In this document: one piece after another, positions 7,525 through 14,553 of the stretch
Layout: every line of letters starts with the position of its first letter
Numbering within the stretch: the stretch's first letter is position 1
From: Candidatus Peregrinibacteria bacterium
Lineage (GTDB): Bacteria > Patescibacteriota > Gracilibacteria > UBA1369 > UBA12463
Direction of reading: 5' to 3'
DNA length: 33,651 bases
Assembly (NCBI GenBank): GCA_026395555.1
Contig: JAPLYO010000020.1
Location: 1-33,651 of the forward strand
Made by a program: the position numbers and the translations under genes
Notes under the pieces: model-generated
What the model saw: the letters and a program-made list of their open reading frames with translations, nothing else
Databases searched by the model: none
Told to the model about the DNA's origin: nothing

Positions 7525-7968
7525 TTATTGGGCAGGGGTGGTGGCTGGAGTGACAACTGGAGCTGGAGTTGCCGCTGGGGTTGAAGCTGGAGCCGGAGTC
7601 GTTGTCTGCTTCGATAGCCCTAGAGCCTTCTTTGTTTTTTTGATGATTTTCTTCGTCTCATTTTTCTTTACCTCCTTTACCTCTTTTTTGATAATTTTCT
7701 TCTCGGTTTTTTTGACCAACTCTGTCTTCTTGATCTCTTTCCTTAGGTCCAGCTTTGTTTTCTTTACATCTTTCTTCTCCATATTGATCTTCTTCATCTC
7801 CTGTCCGAAGTTGTCCTTCTTGGTTTTTGGGGCTGCAGCATCGGATAGTGGTACGGCTGGAACTATGGCAGGAGTAGTTGCTGTATCTGTTTGTCCAAAC
7901 GCTGCAAGAGGAAGGAAGATGGTCAGCAGGACTGCTGAAGCTATAATAATGAGGCGGGTGTTCTTCAT
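7525..7968 (-). CDS. Secreted Lys-rich coiled-coil protein with Pro/Ala/Thr-rich tail
   Basis: I do not recognise a family. The 147-residue product starts with a clear signal peptide (MKNTR, a hydrophobic core, then an LAAFG end near residue 25). Next is a short Ala/Pro/Thr region, then residues about 50-120 rich in Lys/Glu with repeated KKTE/IKK patterns that would form a highly charged helix or coiled coil. The tail of about 25 residues is made of PAP/TPA repeats. This is typical of low-complexity surface or wall-associated proteins, and a strongly basic exported helix could bind teichoic-type polymers or DNA. The ATG at 7968 was chosen because it opens the signal peptide. It is divergent from epmA. 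Confidence 0.68.
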   Translation of the reverse strand: MKNTRLIIIASAVLLTIFLPLAAFGQTDTATTPAIVPAVPLSDAAAPKTKKDNFGQEMKKINMEKKDVKKTKLDLRKEIKKTELVKKTEKKIIKKEVKEVKKNETKKIIKKTKKALGLSKQTTTPAPASTPAATPAPVVTPATTPAQ

Positions 7969-8000
7969 AAGACGTGTTTTATTATGAAAATAGTGTTGTG

Positions 8001-8029
8001 AGTGTAGTATTTTTTTTATTTCGTGTAAA
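8001..8029 (-). promoter_or_regulatory. Candidate sigma70-type promoter of the Lys-rich secreted protein gene
   Basis: On the minus strand: TTTACA (plus 8024-8029), a 17-base spacer and TACACT (plus 8001-8006), leaving a leader of about 25-30 bases before the ATG at 7968. The site lies in the 71-base divergent region shared with epmA. The -10 match is 4 of 6, so this is moderate support. Confidence 0.42.
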
Positions 8030-8039
8030 GTTACCCCCG

Positions 8040-9074
8040 ATGGCACAAAAACCTAATTATAGTATCATTCGCGATGACCCTCGACTTCGGGAAACTCTTG
8101 AGAAGAGAACCCTCATTATACGCGCCATTAGGGAGTTTTTTTGGAGTATGGATTTTCGGGAGACAGATACGCCCATACTCGTGAACTTGCCTGGAATGGA
8201 ACCGTATCTTGATGTGTTCAAGACGCGTTTTGAGCCCATGAAAGGAGGCGGTGAGGAGCGTGATATGTATCTTATTACTTCTCCGGAGTATGCCATGAAG
8301 AAGCTTTTGGTGGCGGGGTTTTCGAAGATTTTTCAGATTACACGAAGCTTCCGGAATAAGGAGACGGGCGGGGCTCTACATAATCCTGAATTTACGATGC
8401 TTGAGTGGTATCGGGCGAATAGTGATTATCGGGAGATTATGTCTGATACCGAGGCGTTGATTCGGTATCTGTGTGAAAAACTTTTTCAGAAGAATGATTT
8501 TATTTTTCAGGGCAAGACGATTGATGTTGCGAGAGATTTCGAACGATTACGTGTGATTGAGGCTTTTGAAAAGTATGCAGGAATTTCTCGAGAGGTTTTT
8601 GAGGACACGGAGAGATTGATTGAGGCAGCTCAGAAGAAAGGCTATAAGGCTGAGAATTATGACGATGCGTTCTTCCTGATCTTTCTGAATGAAATTGAGA
8701 GTAAGTTGGGTATGGGACGTCCGACGATTTTGTATGAGTACCCAGTGAGCATGGCGGCACTTTCGAAGGTGTGCCCTGCCAATCCGAAATATGCTGAGCG
8801 ATTTGAGATATACATTTCCGGAATTGAGTTGTGTAATGCGTTTTCAGAGCTTACGGATGCGAAGGAGCAGGGGAGGAGGTTGGAGGAGGAGCGAGCGCAG
8901 CGAGCGACGATGGGCAAGCCGCTTTATGATGTAGATAGGGGTTTTTTGGATGCTCTGGCTATGGGAATGCCTGAGTCCGGAGGTATCGCTCTGGGAGTAG
9001 ATCGACTCATTATGCTGCTTCTAGATCAGAATTCTATAGAAAACGTCATCTTTTTCCCGTTTCGAGACTTGTAG
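8040..9074 (+). CDS. epmA: EF-P lysyl ligase (EpmA/PoxA/GenX), LysRS-like
   Basis: The 344-residue protein is a class II aminoacyl-tRNA synthetase core without the N-terminal anticodon-binding OB domain of lysyl-tRNA synthetase, as in EpmA (about 325 residues in E. coli). Motif 2 lies at about 102-124: the FRNKETG loop followed by HNPEFTMLEWYR, the EpmA/LysRS lysine pocket. Motif 3 is GIALGVDRLIMLLL at 315-328. EpmA activates lysine and attaches it to a conserved Lys of elongation factor P. The next gene on the same strand, 57 bases on, encodes EF-P with that Lys present, which strongly supports EpmA over a truncated LysRS. The start at 8040 follows the family N-terminus. EpmB, which would supply beta-lysine, is not in the window. 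Confidence 0.88.
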   Translation: MAQKPNYSIIRDDPRLRETLEKRTLIIRAIREFFWSMDFRETDTPILVNLPGMEPYLDVFKTRFEPMKGGGEERDMYLITSPEYAMKKLLVAGFSKIFQITRSFRNKETGGALHNPEFTMLEWYRANSDYREIMSDTEALIRYLCEKLFQKNDFIFQGKTIDVARDFERLRVIEAFEKYAGISREVFEDTERLIEAAQKKGYKAENYDDAFFLIFLNEIESKLGMGRPTILYEYPVSMAALSKVCPANPKYAERFEIYISGIELCNAFSELTDAKEQGRRLEEERAQRATMGKPLYDVDRGFLDALAMGMPESGGIALGVDRLIMLLLDQNSIENVIFFPFRDL

Positions 9075-9096
9075 AGTTTAATACATGTGGTAGAAT
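9069..9096 (+). promoter_or_regulatory. Candidate extended -10 promoter for efp
   Basis: TTGTAG (9069-9074), a 16-base spacer and TAGAAT (9091-9096) preceded by TGG, an extended -10 element. The -35 box overlaps the last codons of epmA. It would give efp a leader of about 30 bases ending in a pyrimidine tract, independent of read-through from epmA. Confidence 0.45.
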
Positions 9097-9131
9097 GCGC
9101 CCGCCTGATTCCACAACTAACTTTTTCTCCT

Positions 9132-9689
9132 ATGCAAACATCAGAATTCAAGAAAGGTGCAGCCGTAAAATACAATGGTGATACTTACGTTATCGTCGGA
9201 TACCAGTTTGTGAATCCTGGGAAAGGAGCCGCTTTCACTCGCGCGAAAATGAAGAGTGTTAAGACGGGAAAGAACGTTGAGGTTACCTTCAAGTCAGGTG
9301 AAGATGTTCCAGAAGCCAATATGGAGAACAAGCGTTGCCAGTACCTCTATAAGGACGCTACGGAATACACGTTCATGGATAACAATACCTATGATCAGTT
9401 CACTATCTCTAACGAGATGATCGGTGATGATTCAGACTTCTTGATCGATGGTACGGAAGTTGTCGTGGTATTTGTTGACGACAACCCTGCATCAGTTCAG
9501 CTCCCTACGAAAATGGACTTCAAAGTCATCTCAGCTCCGCCAGGTGAAAAGGGCGATACGGCTACGGGCGGAACGAAACCTGTTATTATCGAGACAGGTG
9601 CCACTATCAGCGCTCCACTCTTCATCAAAGAAGGCGACTCAATCCGCGTCAATACGGAGACACATGAGTACGTCGAGCGAGCGAAGTAG
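9132..9689 (+). CDS. efp: Translation elongation factor P
   Basis: The 185-residue protein relieves ribosome stalling at polyproline stretches. Residues 1-65 form the KOW-like domain with the modification loop VNPGKGAAF, in which Lys31 matches E. coli Lys34, the residue lysylated by EpmA. Two OB domains follow, and the C-terminus, with GATISAPLFIKEGDSIRVNT, is characteristic of EF-P. The frame is open from 9087 but the family length and N-terminus set the start at the ATG at 9132. The leader ends in TTTTTCTCCT with no Shine-Dalgarno sequence. EF-P would be needed here to translate the PPY/PPV-rich stalks of the adhesin-sortase at 29316-31676. Confidence 0.95.
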   Translation: MQTSEFKKGAAVKYNGDTYVIVGYQFVNPGKGAAFTRAKMKSVKTGKNVEVTFKSGEDVPEANMENKRCQYLYKDATEYTFMDNNTYDQFTISNEMIGDDSDFLIDGTEVVVVFVDDNPASVQLPTKMDFKVISAPPGEKGDTATGGTKPVIIETGATISAPLFIKEGDSIRVNTETHEYVERAK

Positions 9690-9712
9690 ACAACTCATAA
9701 TTTATACATTTT

Positions 9713-10033
9713 ATGCAAACTCTAACCCCAGGCGATCATAGAGATTCTCCAGCTGAAATTCCTCTCGTCCAGCAGGATGTGCCTTTTTCTTTTGAGGCTT
9801 TGACAACCGCTACGGATGTTGAAAGTAAGGCTGCACTTGAATTTGCTACAGATATTGCTCGCCGAATGGGGGTAAAATTTGACCAGTTTGTATCTTTATT
9901 AGGGGATTTGGCCGATACCTTTGCTCGAGACCTTAAAGCTGATTATGCTGCTGGTGTTAGACCACATTTGTCTGCGGAAAAATATAGCTTAGTCGCTGCT
10001 CGATTGAGGTATCTCGGATGGCTGAGGGTGTAA
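9713..10033 (+). CDS. Small helical protein of unknown function
   Basis: I do not recognise this 106-residue product. It has a polar N-terminus of about 25 residues, then a mostly helical, mildly acidic segment (about 30-95) with the pattern LEFATDIARRMGVKFDQFVSLLGDLADTFARDL. There is no signal peptide, membrane helix or Cys. It follows efp by 23 bases on the same strand and may be read from the same transcript. It has an AT-rich start region but no Shine-Dalgarno sequence. It converges on the alpha/beta hydrolase gene. Codon use looks like that of its neighbours, which supports a real gene. Confidence 0.6.
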   Translation: MQTLTPGDHRDSPAEIPLVQQDVPFSFEALTTATDVESKAALEFATDIARRMGVKFDQFVSLLGDLADTFARDLKADYAAGVRPHLSAEKYSLVAARLRYLGWLRV

Positions 10034-10057
10034 TTGATATAGCCCGATATTGATGTT

Positions 10058-10663
10058 TTAAAATTTCCCTTCTTCGAGAAATCGTTGGACGGCTTTTATT
10101 ACCCTGCCGGAATCCATAATATATGTATGGGTGCTAGATACGAGAAGAAAGTCCTGCATGTTTGTTAATTTCGCTGACTCCATGGGTACTTTTTCGTCGT
10201 ATTTTCCTGCGATGATGCCTACTGGATATTTGGGAGGTATTATTTTGTTTGGAAGGCTGTTTTTCTTTGTGCTTAGCTGTTTTAGAGCAGGTCCAAGTAT
10301 CGTATTAAGTATGGGAAATGAGCTGAGATAATCGGCTAGTTTTGATCCTTTGTTTGGAGGAGCAATCATGATTACTTTTCCTAGATTTATGAGTTTATGT
10401 TTGGACAAAAAGTATCTAACGATAATTCCACCCATAGAGTGAGTGACAAAATGAATCTTTTTACTTTTGTCGGTGCATCTCTCTTCTATGCATTTTTTTA
10501 GATAATTATCCGAAAGGTTCTCTATTTTTTCTCTCCTCGATGGATAATCCACATTAATAACGGCATATCCTTTTTTTGTTAAAACGTTTTCGATCTTGCC
10601 CATCGATTTTGCTGTTCTCCAGAAGCCGTGCAGGAGCACGACGTAATCTTTGTTGTTTTTCAT
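10058..10663 (-). CDS. Alpha/beta hydrolase (esterase/lipase-like)
   Basis: The 201-residue protein has the alpha/beta-hydrolase plan of small lipase/PGAP1-like esterases. An N-terminal LLHGF oxyanion segment lies at 10-14. The nucleophile elbow THSMGG has Ser76, the acid is probably Asp156 in AGKYDEKVP, and the catalytic His is His179 in SSTHTYI. There is no signal peptide, so it is cytosolic or loosely membrane-linked; the substrate is unknown, and acylglycerols or other carboxylic esters are plausible. All three triad residues are in the expected order and the length is compact but complete. The gene stands alone between two rightward genes. Confidence 0.82.
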   Translation of the reverse strand: MKNNKDYVVLLHGFWRTAKSMGKIENVLTKKGYAVINVDYPSRREKIENLSDNYLKKCIEERCTDKSKKIHFVTHSMGGIIVRYFLSKHKLINLGKVIMIAPPNKGSKLADYLSSFPILNTILGPALKQLSTKKNSLPNKIIPPKYPVGIIAGKYDEKVPMESAKLTNMQDFLLVSSTHTYIMDSGRVIKAVQRFLEEGKF

Positions 10664-10741
10664 TATTTTTATTTTATCTGTTTTGAGAGATTACGCCTAA
10701 TTTTCTTTACCCGTTACATACTCATGCAGTATCATTCATCT

Positions 10742-11446
10742 ATGACTCCACTGAATAATCCGATTGATCCCGAAACAATAAAGATCCCTGCGTATAAACG
10801 CAAGAAAAGCCTTGATGCAAAAGCGAGACATCCCTTGGCGTGGACGGCACTGGATAGGCAAAAAGAAGACCTAGGGAAGAGTAAGAGAGGTGTGAGCTCT
10901 CACGAGAGAGGATTTGGCACAGAACGTCGTGGTACGGTCGAAGAAGTCGGTTATAGGCGAGTCCCGACCTCATCGATGAATTTGATTGGCGATATTGGTT
11001 CGGCTATTCCGGATGAGTTGAGTAGTGTGAAATCAATCGCAAGAAGTGCGCGCAATACGAAAAGGGTCATGACGTTTACTCCGCAAGATGTCCATGCCTC
11101 GAGCTTTCAGAGAATTAGTTTGGAGCAGACTTCTTTGCTCGACAATAGACCTTCAGGAAATAGAAAGTTGATGAGTGACGCACCGCGTCGGTTTGTACTT
11201 GTTGGCGAAGTTACGATGGTTTTGAATAAAATTAGCGTAACAATTATAAAGCTATCTCAGGCGATTAAGCTCAATAACATACTGCTTTTTGAGGGTGATG
11301 GTTGCATGTTTGAAGAGGTGATTGCTGAGATGCAGATCGATCGAAAAAATGTGAAAACTGCCAAAAAAGGTATAGAGGTTGGCGTGAAGATGAAGGAACT
11401 TCCTCGTAACGGTACGAAAGTTTGGAGGGTGCTACCAGCGTCCTGA
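10742..11446 (+). CDS. Protein with basic disordered N-terminus and EF-Tu-domain-2-like barrel
   Basis: The 234-residue product has two parts. Residues 1-150 are polar and basic with few hydrophobic positions (KRKKSLDAKARH, RGVSSHERGFGTERRG) and look disordered. Residues 151-230 match the small beta-barrel of translation factors in the form seen in peptidase U32 C-terminal and 'elongation factor-like' proteins: VGEVTxxxNKISVTIIKLSQAIKLNN, then EEVIAEMQID, AKKGIEVGVKM and a final GTKVWRV. Such barrels bind RNA or ribosomal partners, so a ribosome- or RNA-linked role is plausible but unproven. A second ATG at 10724 would add six residues. The 3' end overlaps the convergent TPM gene by 15 bases. 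It ends in TGA. Confidence 0.65.
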   Translation: MTPLNNPIDPETIKIPAYKRKKSLDAKARHPLAWTALDRQKEDLGKSKRGVSSHERGFGTERRGTVEEVGYRRVPTSSMNLIGDIGSAIPDELSSVKSIARSARNTKRVMTFTPQDVHASSFQRISLEQTSLLDNRPSGNRKLMSDAPRRFVLVGEVTMVLNKISVTIIKLSQAIKLNNILLFEGDGCMFEEVIAEMQIDRKNVKTAKKGIEVGVKMKELPRNGTKVWRVLPAS

Positions 11447-12352
11447 TCCACCTCCTCCAGAGAATCCACCACCGCCGAAACCGCTAAATCCTCCTCCGCT
11501 TCCTCCTGACCCGCCTCCAAAGAAAAATCCTCCCGGTCCTCCTCTTCCCCCGCCAAACTTGTCGGGATGTTTTGAAACAGCATAGTCCAAGAGGAATCCG
11601 AGGAGCGCAAAACCAATCGTCACTCCTATGAGGAGTGTTAGGCCGAAGGAGAAAATTAGACCAAGGATAAGCGCTACGCCTCCGCCAAAAACACCGCCTT
11701 GCCACCATGATTTACTCTTCGCGAGATACTGTATAAAACTGAATGCGAATATGAAGATGAGCCATATAATGAACGATAGATTTTTTTCACTTATGCCTGA
11801 CGATGCGTCGCTACTGCTATTGAGAAGTTCTTGCGTATCAAATTCTTTTTTCGCTGCGGACATGACGACATCCAGGGTGTCATTTATTCCTTTGTAGTAA
11901 TTTCCGGACTTGAACTCCGGCGAGGTATAGGTTGAGAGAATTTTAGTTGTCAGGAGGTCGGGCAGTACGCCCTCAAGCCCTTTTCCTACCTCTATTCTCA
12001 TTTGGCGATCCTGGATGGCAATGATGAATAACAATCCATTATCAATGTTTTTTTTACCGATTTTCCATGCTTCGGCGACGTGAATGCTGTACTGCTCAAT
12101 CGTTTCCGGTTCGGTGGTGTTGACGATGAGGAGAGCAATCTCGTTGGAAGTTTCTTGTCGAAAGGCGTTAATTTTTGCTGTAATTGTGGACTGCTCCTGT
12201 TCGGTGAGTGTTCCGGTATAGTCGCTTACGGTTGCGGGTTTTGGATACACCGTATCTGACGCTGCGAGCACCGGTGTGGTCGCAAGTATCGTCAGAATGG
12301 CCATGAGTCCTAGGCAGGCCCGTGAGCGCGTAAACCTCATACTATCGTTCAT
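11432..12352 (-). CDS. TPM-domain membrane protein (DUF477/YgcG-like)
   Basis: The 306-residue product has a signal peptide (end near ATTPVLAAS, residue 31), then a TPM domain at about 38-165 (YTGTLTEQEQSTI, LLIVNTT, NGLLFIIAIQDRQMRIEVGKGLEG). Two or more hydrophobic helices follow at about 193-255. The Gly/Ser-rich tail ends in GGGGSGRW, the usual end of this family. TPM proteins face the outside of the cell and recur beside LemA; a phosphatase activity is known for plant TLP18.3, but the bacterial role is unclear. It lies nine bases after lemA and surely shares its transcript. Starts at 12352 and 12340 are both possible. Confidence 0.88.
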   Translation of the reverse strand: MNDSMRFTRSRACLGLMAILTILATTPVLAASDTVYPKPATVSDYTGTLTEQEQSTITAKINAFRQETSNEIALLIVNTTEPETIEQYSIHVAEAWKIGKKNIDNGLLFIIAIQDRQMRIEVGKGLEGVLPDLLTTKILSTYTSPEFKSGNYYKGINDTLDVVMSAAKKEFDTQELLNSSSDASSGISEKNLSFIIWLIFIFAFSFIQYLAKSKSWWQGGVFGGGVALILGLIFSFGLTLLIGVTIGFALLGFLLDYAVSKHPDKFGGGRGGPGGFFFGGGSGGSGGGFSGFGGGGFSGGGGSGRW

Positions 12353-12361
12353 GAGAGTGAG

Positions 12362-12943
12362 TTATTTTACCTGAAGGTCGACTTTTGGAACTACCTTTGC
12401 TCCAGCTTCCGCCTCGAATCTCTGCTTTTGTTCGAAGTTGAACAATCCGGCGACGATATTTCCAGGGAAGCGACGTGTACTTATGTTGAGTGACTCCACG
12501 GCGGTGTTGTAGTGCTCACGCGCTACGGATACTCGATTTTCCGATGCCTCCAGCTCGATCATAAGTGACTGTACGGCCTCGACTGATCGAAGATTTGGAT
12601 AGTTCTCTACGATGACGAGAAGTTTGCTGAGATTTGATTCTAGGGCATTTGCTGCGGTCTGCTTCTTGTTGATATCATTTCCTGCTGCGCCGTACTGTGT
12701 TCGTGCCTCTGCTAATTTTCCGAAAATATCTTGTTCCTGCTTGAGTGTACCCTGTACGGAGGCTACGAGATTAGGAATCAGATCGTAACGTCTCTGATAT
12801 TGCGTATCCATATTGGCAAAATTTGTCTTCACATTCTCCTCCAATCCTACAAAGTTATTGTATGATCCCATGAGCCACATGCCAAAAATGAGCACGACGG
12901 CAACGATACCGATCCAAATTTTTGCGGTGCGAGAGAGATTCAT
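12362..12943 (-). CDS. lemA: LemA family protein
   Basis: The 193-residue protein has an N-terminal membrane anchor (residues 8-27) followed by the LemA helical bundle with its hallmark motifs: YNNFVGLEENVKTNFANMDTQYQRRYDLIPNLV at about 28-60, ENYPNLRS near 113, the YN motif in AREHYNTAVE, and FPGNIVAGLF near the end. LemA proteins are long helical bundles outside the membrane of unknown biochemical role. The start at 12943 gives the normal short cytosolic N-terminus; the frame runs further up without family support. It is directly followed by the TPM gene. A weak promoter-like pair (TTGAGT/TTTATC, 18 apart) lies just upstream beside a perfect palindrome. Confidence 0.93.
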   Translation of the reverse strand: MNLSRTAKIWIGIVAVVLIFGMWLMGSYNNFVGLEENVKTNFANMDTQYQRRYDLIPNLVASVQGTLKQEQDIFGKLAEARTQYGAAGNDINKKQTAANALESNLSKLLVIVENYPNLRSVEAVQSLMIELEASENRVSVAREHYNTAVESLNISTRRFPGNIVAGLFNFEQKQRFEAEAGAKVVPKVDLQVK

Positions 12944-12990
12944 AGAGTAAGTTGTAAAAAAGATAAACCGTTGGAATGGTACCACACTCA

Positions 12991-13017
12991 ATAGGCCGCG
13001 ACAATGTCGCGGCCTAT
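12991..13017. repeat. Perfect 13-bp inverted repeat, terminator without T tract or operator
   Basis: Two 13-base arms beginning ATAGGCCGCGACA are separated by one base, and the core is GC-rich. It lies 34 bases after the stop of the leftward gene at 13052 and 47 bases before the lemA start. No T run follows on either strand. It can act as an RNA hairpin that ends or protects the upstream mRNA, or as a dyad site beside the lemA promoter. Confidence 0.75.
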
Positions 13018-13051
13018 CTCTTGCATTTCTTGTTTTCTCCTTCGTCTAGTT

Positions 13052-14197
13052 TTAGTATCCCGTGTTAACTTTGTCGTGCCAGATCGTTGTATCGCCGGAG
13101 ATCGTGTCCCTTACGAGCCATAAATTTCCATTACCTGCATCGTGACACTCCCAATCCGATCGACCGCCGTTACCATCCATAATCGGTCGTGCATCACCAA
13201 AAGCGTCATTGAGATTCTTCGGTCCATATCCATCGCCTGATGCGTAGAGTCGGATTCTGGTATATGCAGAATAGGGGAGAGGACCTCCACTATTTACCAC
13301 CTGGAAATCGAAGTCCCCAAATCCGATGCAGCCACTTGATGTAGCTTGCACGTAGAGATTTGGTCTCTCGAGTGTTTCTGTACGATATTTCGTGGAGATA
13401 GGAATTTGTTTTGGCGTGCTTGTCGTTCCAAGTGAGTCGTAGAAGTACATGTCTACATCGGTTTTTCCCCACTCATCGAGATTTTTGTCAGATGCGATGG
13501 CTAATCCAGGCCATGGGACGACAACCTTCACATATATATCCGTCCCATCATAGAGGATATTATTGTCTTCTACGCCCGTACCTCCATTGTTAACGATGAT
13601 TAGCTTGGCTCCCGGGAGAATTTTGAAATTGATTATATCGCTTTCGATTAACTGCCAAGCCTTCTCTCCCCAGTGTGGTTTGTATACATATTTGAAATAC
13701 AATTTGTCATCATTTGCATAGGCAAGCGTTTTCTTCGCCTCGTCCGTAAGATGAATTTTGTAAACATAGGAATTGTCGCCATTATCTTTGTTGAATTGCG
13801 ACATTACTGAGCACAGCGTTGTCTTAGTTGAGCCTACGTTATACATACAATCGTTTTGTGTTGCCCATTTTGTCTCTTCCCATTTGACCGGCTCCCATAC
13901 TAATCCTGTTTTGAAGGTGTCGATAATCTTCTGGTGGGACGTAGGAGCGCTTGGTGCGTTCAAGGGAACGGTGATTTTCGTATTAATGTTTCTCATGAGA
14001 GGTGAAATTTGCATTGGCGTTTCAAATTTTGCACCTTTGTTCTCTGCTACTGTTTGAGCCGGAGCGGATGTCTGTGGTGGCATTCCTTTGTAGTAAAATG
14101 ACCCTTTGAGGTCGATAGATGATCGGAACAGTAATACGCCTCCCACTGCAAGAACTGCGAGGGCGACGAGAGCTATAGCGATTTTTGCGTTTTTCAT
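13052..14197 (-). CDS. Membrane-anchored extracellular beta-rich protein of unknown function
   Basis: I do not recognise a family. The 381-residue product has an N-terminal membrane anchor or signal (residues 4-24), a Pro/Ala-rich spacer (38-50), and then an extracellular part rich in Tyr, Trp, Asp and Asn with beta-strand character (VYKIHLTDEAKKTL, DIYVKVVVPWPGL, YTRIRLYASGDGYGP). Cys117 and Cys129 are close enough to form a disulfide, and there is a second late Cys pair. The C-terminal 90 residues with GDGYGPKNLNDAFG and NGGRSDWECHD are Gly/Asp-rich and could bind calcium or sugar. It has its own very strong promoter, so it is probably abundant, for example a surface or wall protein. Confidence 0.72.
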   Translation of the reverse strand: MKNAKIAIALVALAVLAVGGVLLFRSSIDLKGSFYYKGMPPQTSAPAQTVAENKGAKFETPMQISPLMRNINTKITVPLNAPSAPTSHQKIIDTFKTGLVWEPVKWEETKWATQNDCMYNVGSTKTTLCSVMSQFNKDNGDNSYVYKIHLTDEAKKTLAYANDDKLYFKYVYKPHWGEKAWQLIESDIINFKILPGAKLIIVNNGGTGVEDNNILYDGTDIYVKVVVPWPGLAIASDKNLDEWGKTDVDMYFYDSLGTTSTPKQIPISTKYRTETLERPNLYVQATSSGCIGFGDFDFQVVNSGGPLPYSAYTRIRLYASGDGYGPKNLNDAFGDARPIMDGNGGRSDWECHDAGNGNLWLVRDTISGDTTIWHDKVNTGY

Positions 14198-14227
14198 GCG
14201 TTTTGTTTTTATATTTTACTTTCTTTT

Positions 14228-14256
14228 ATTATAGCATTTTTTGTCTATTTTGTCAA
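14228..14256 (-). promoter_or_regulatory. Consensus sigma70 promoter
   Basis: On the minus strand: TTGACA (plus 14251-14256), exactly 17 bases, and TATAAT (plus 14228-14233) preceded by TGC, an extended -10 element. All twelve consensus bases match. The -35 box overlaps the last codons of the rhodanese gene (Leu-Thr-Lys-stop). The transcript would start near 14221, about 24 bases before the ATG at 14197. Confidence 0.9.
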
Positions 14257-14544
14257 TTTCACCCAGTCTTCGAAGCCTCCAAGGTTAAATGCATTTTTGA
14301 ATCCATGGGTTTGAAGCACGTGCGCGATGACTCCGGCTCGCCCCCCGGATCTACAATGAACATATATAGCCGTGTCTTTCGGCAAGTTTGGGAGTTTTCC
14401 CTCGGCAAAAAGTTCGAAGTCCATATGGAGTGCTTTTGGCTCAAATCCGCACTCTTTCCGCTCTTCCGTCGTCCGCACATCGATGAGTGTAGCTTGACCT
14501 GACATTATTTTTTCATAAGCTGCTTGAAGTTCTTTTTTGGTCAT
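14245..14544 (-). CDS. Single-domain rhodanese (sulfurtransferase)
   Basis: The 99-residue protein is one rhodanese domain. IDVRTTEE at 21-28 is the first conserved block. The active-site loop CRSGGRAG has Cys64 as the persulfide-forming nucleophile, and the protein ends with GFKNAFNLGGFEDW, the usual close. There is no signal peptide, so it is a cytosolic sulfur carrier; the partner is unknown. It starts nine bases after the MFS gene and is the third gene of the TMEM43-MFS-rhodanese run. Its last codons contain the -35 box of the next gene's promoter. Confidence 0.9.
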   Translation of the reverse strand: MTKKELQAAYEKIMSGQATLIDVRTTEERKECGFEPKALHMDFELFAEGKLPNLPKDTAIYVHCRSGGRAGVIAHVLQTHGFKNAFNLGGFEDWVKLTK

Positions 14545-14553
14545 TTTCTTTTT

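Noticed and set aside
10628-10741. Upstream extension of the barrel protein
   Set aside because: It overlaps the lipase gene start and adds a hydrophobic stretch unlike the rest; ATG at 10742 or 10724 is more plausible.
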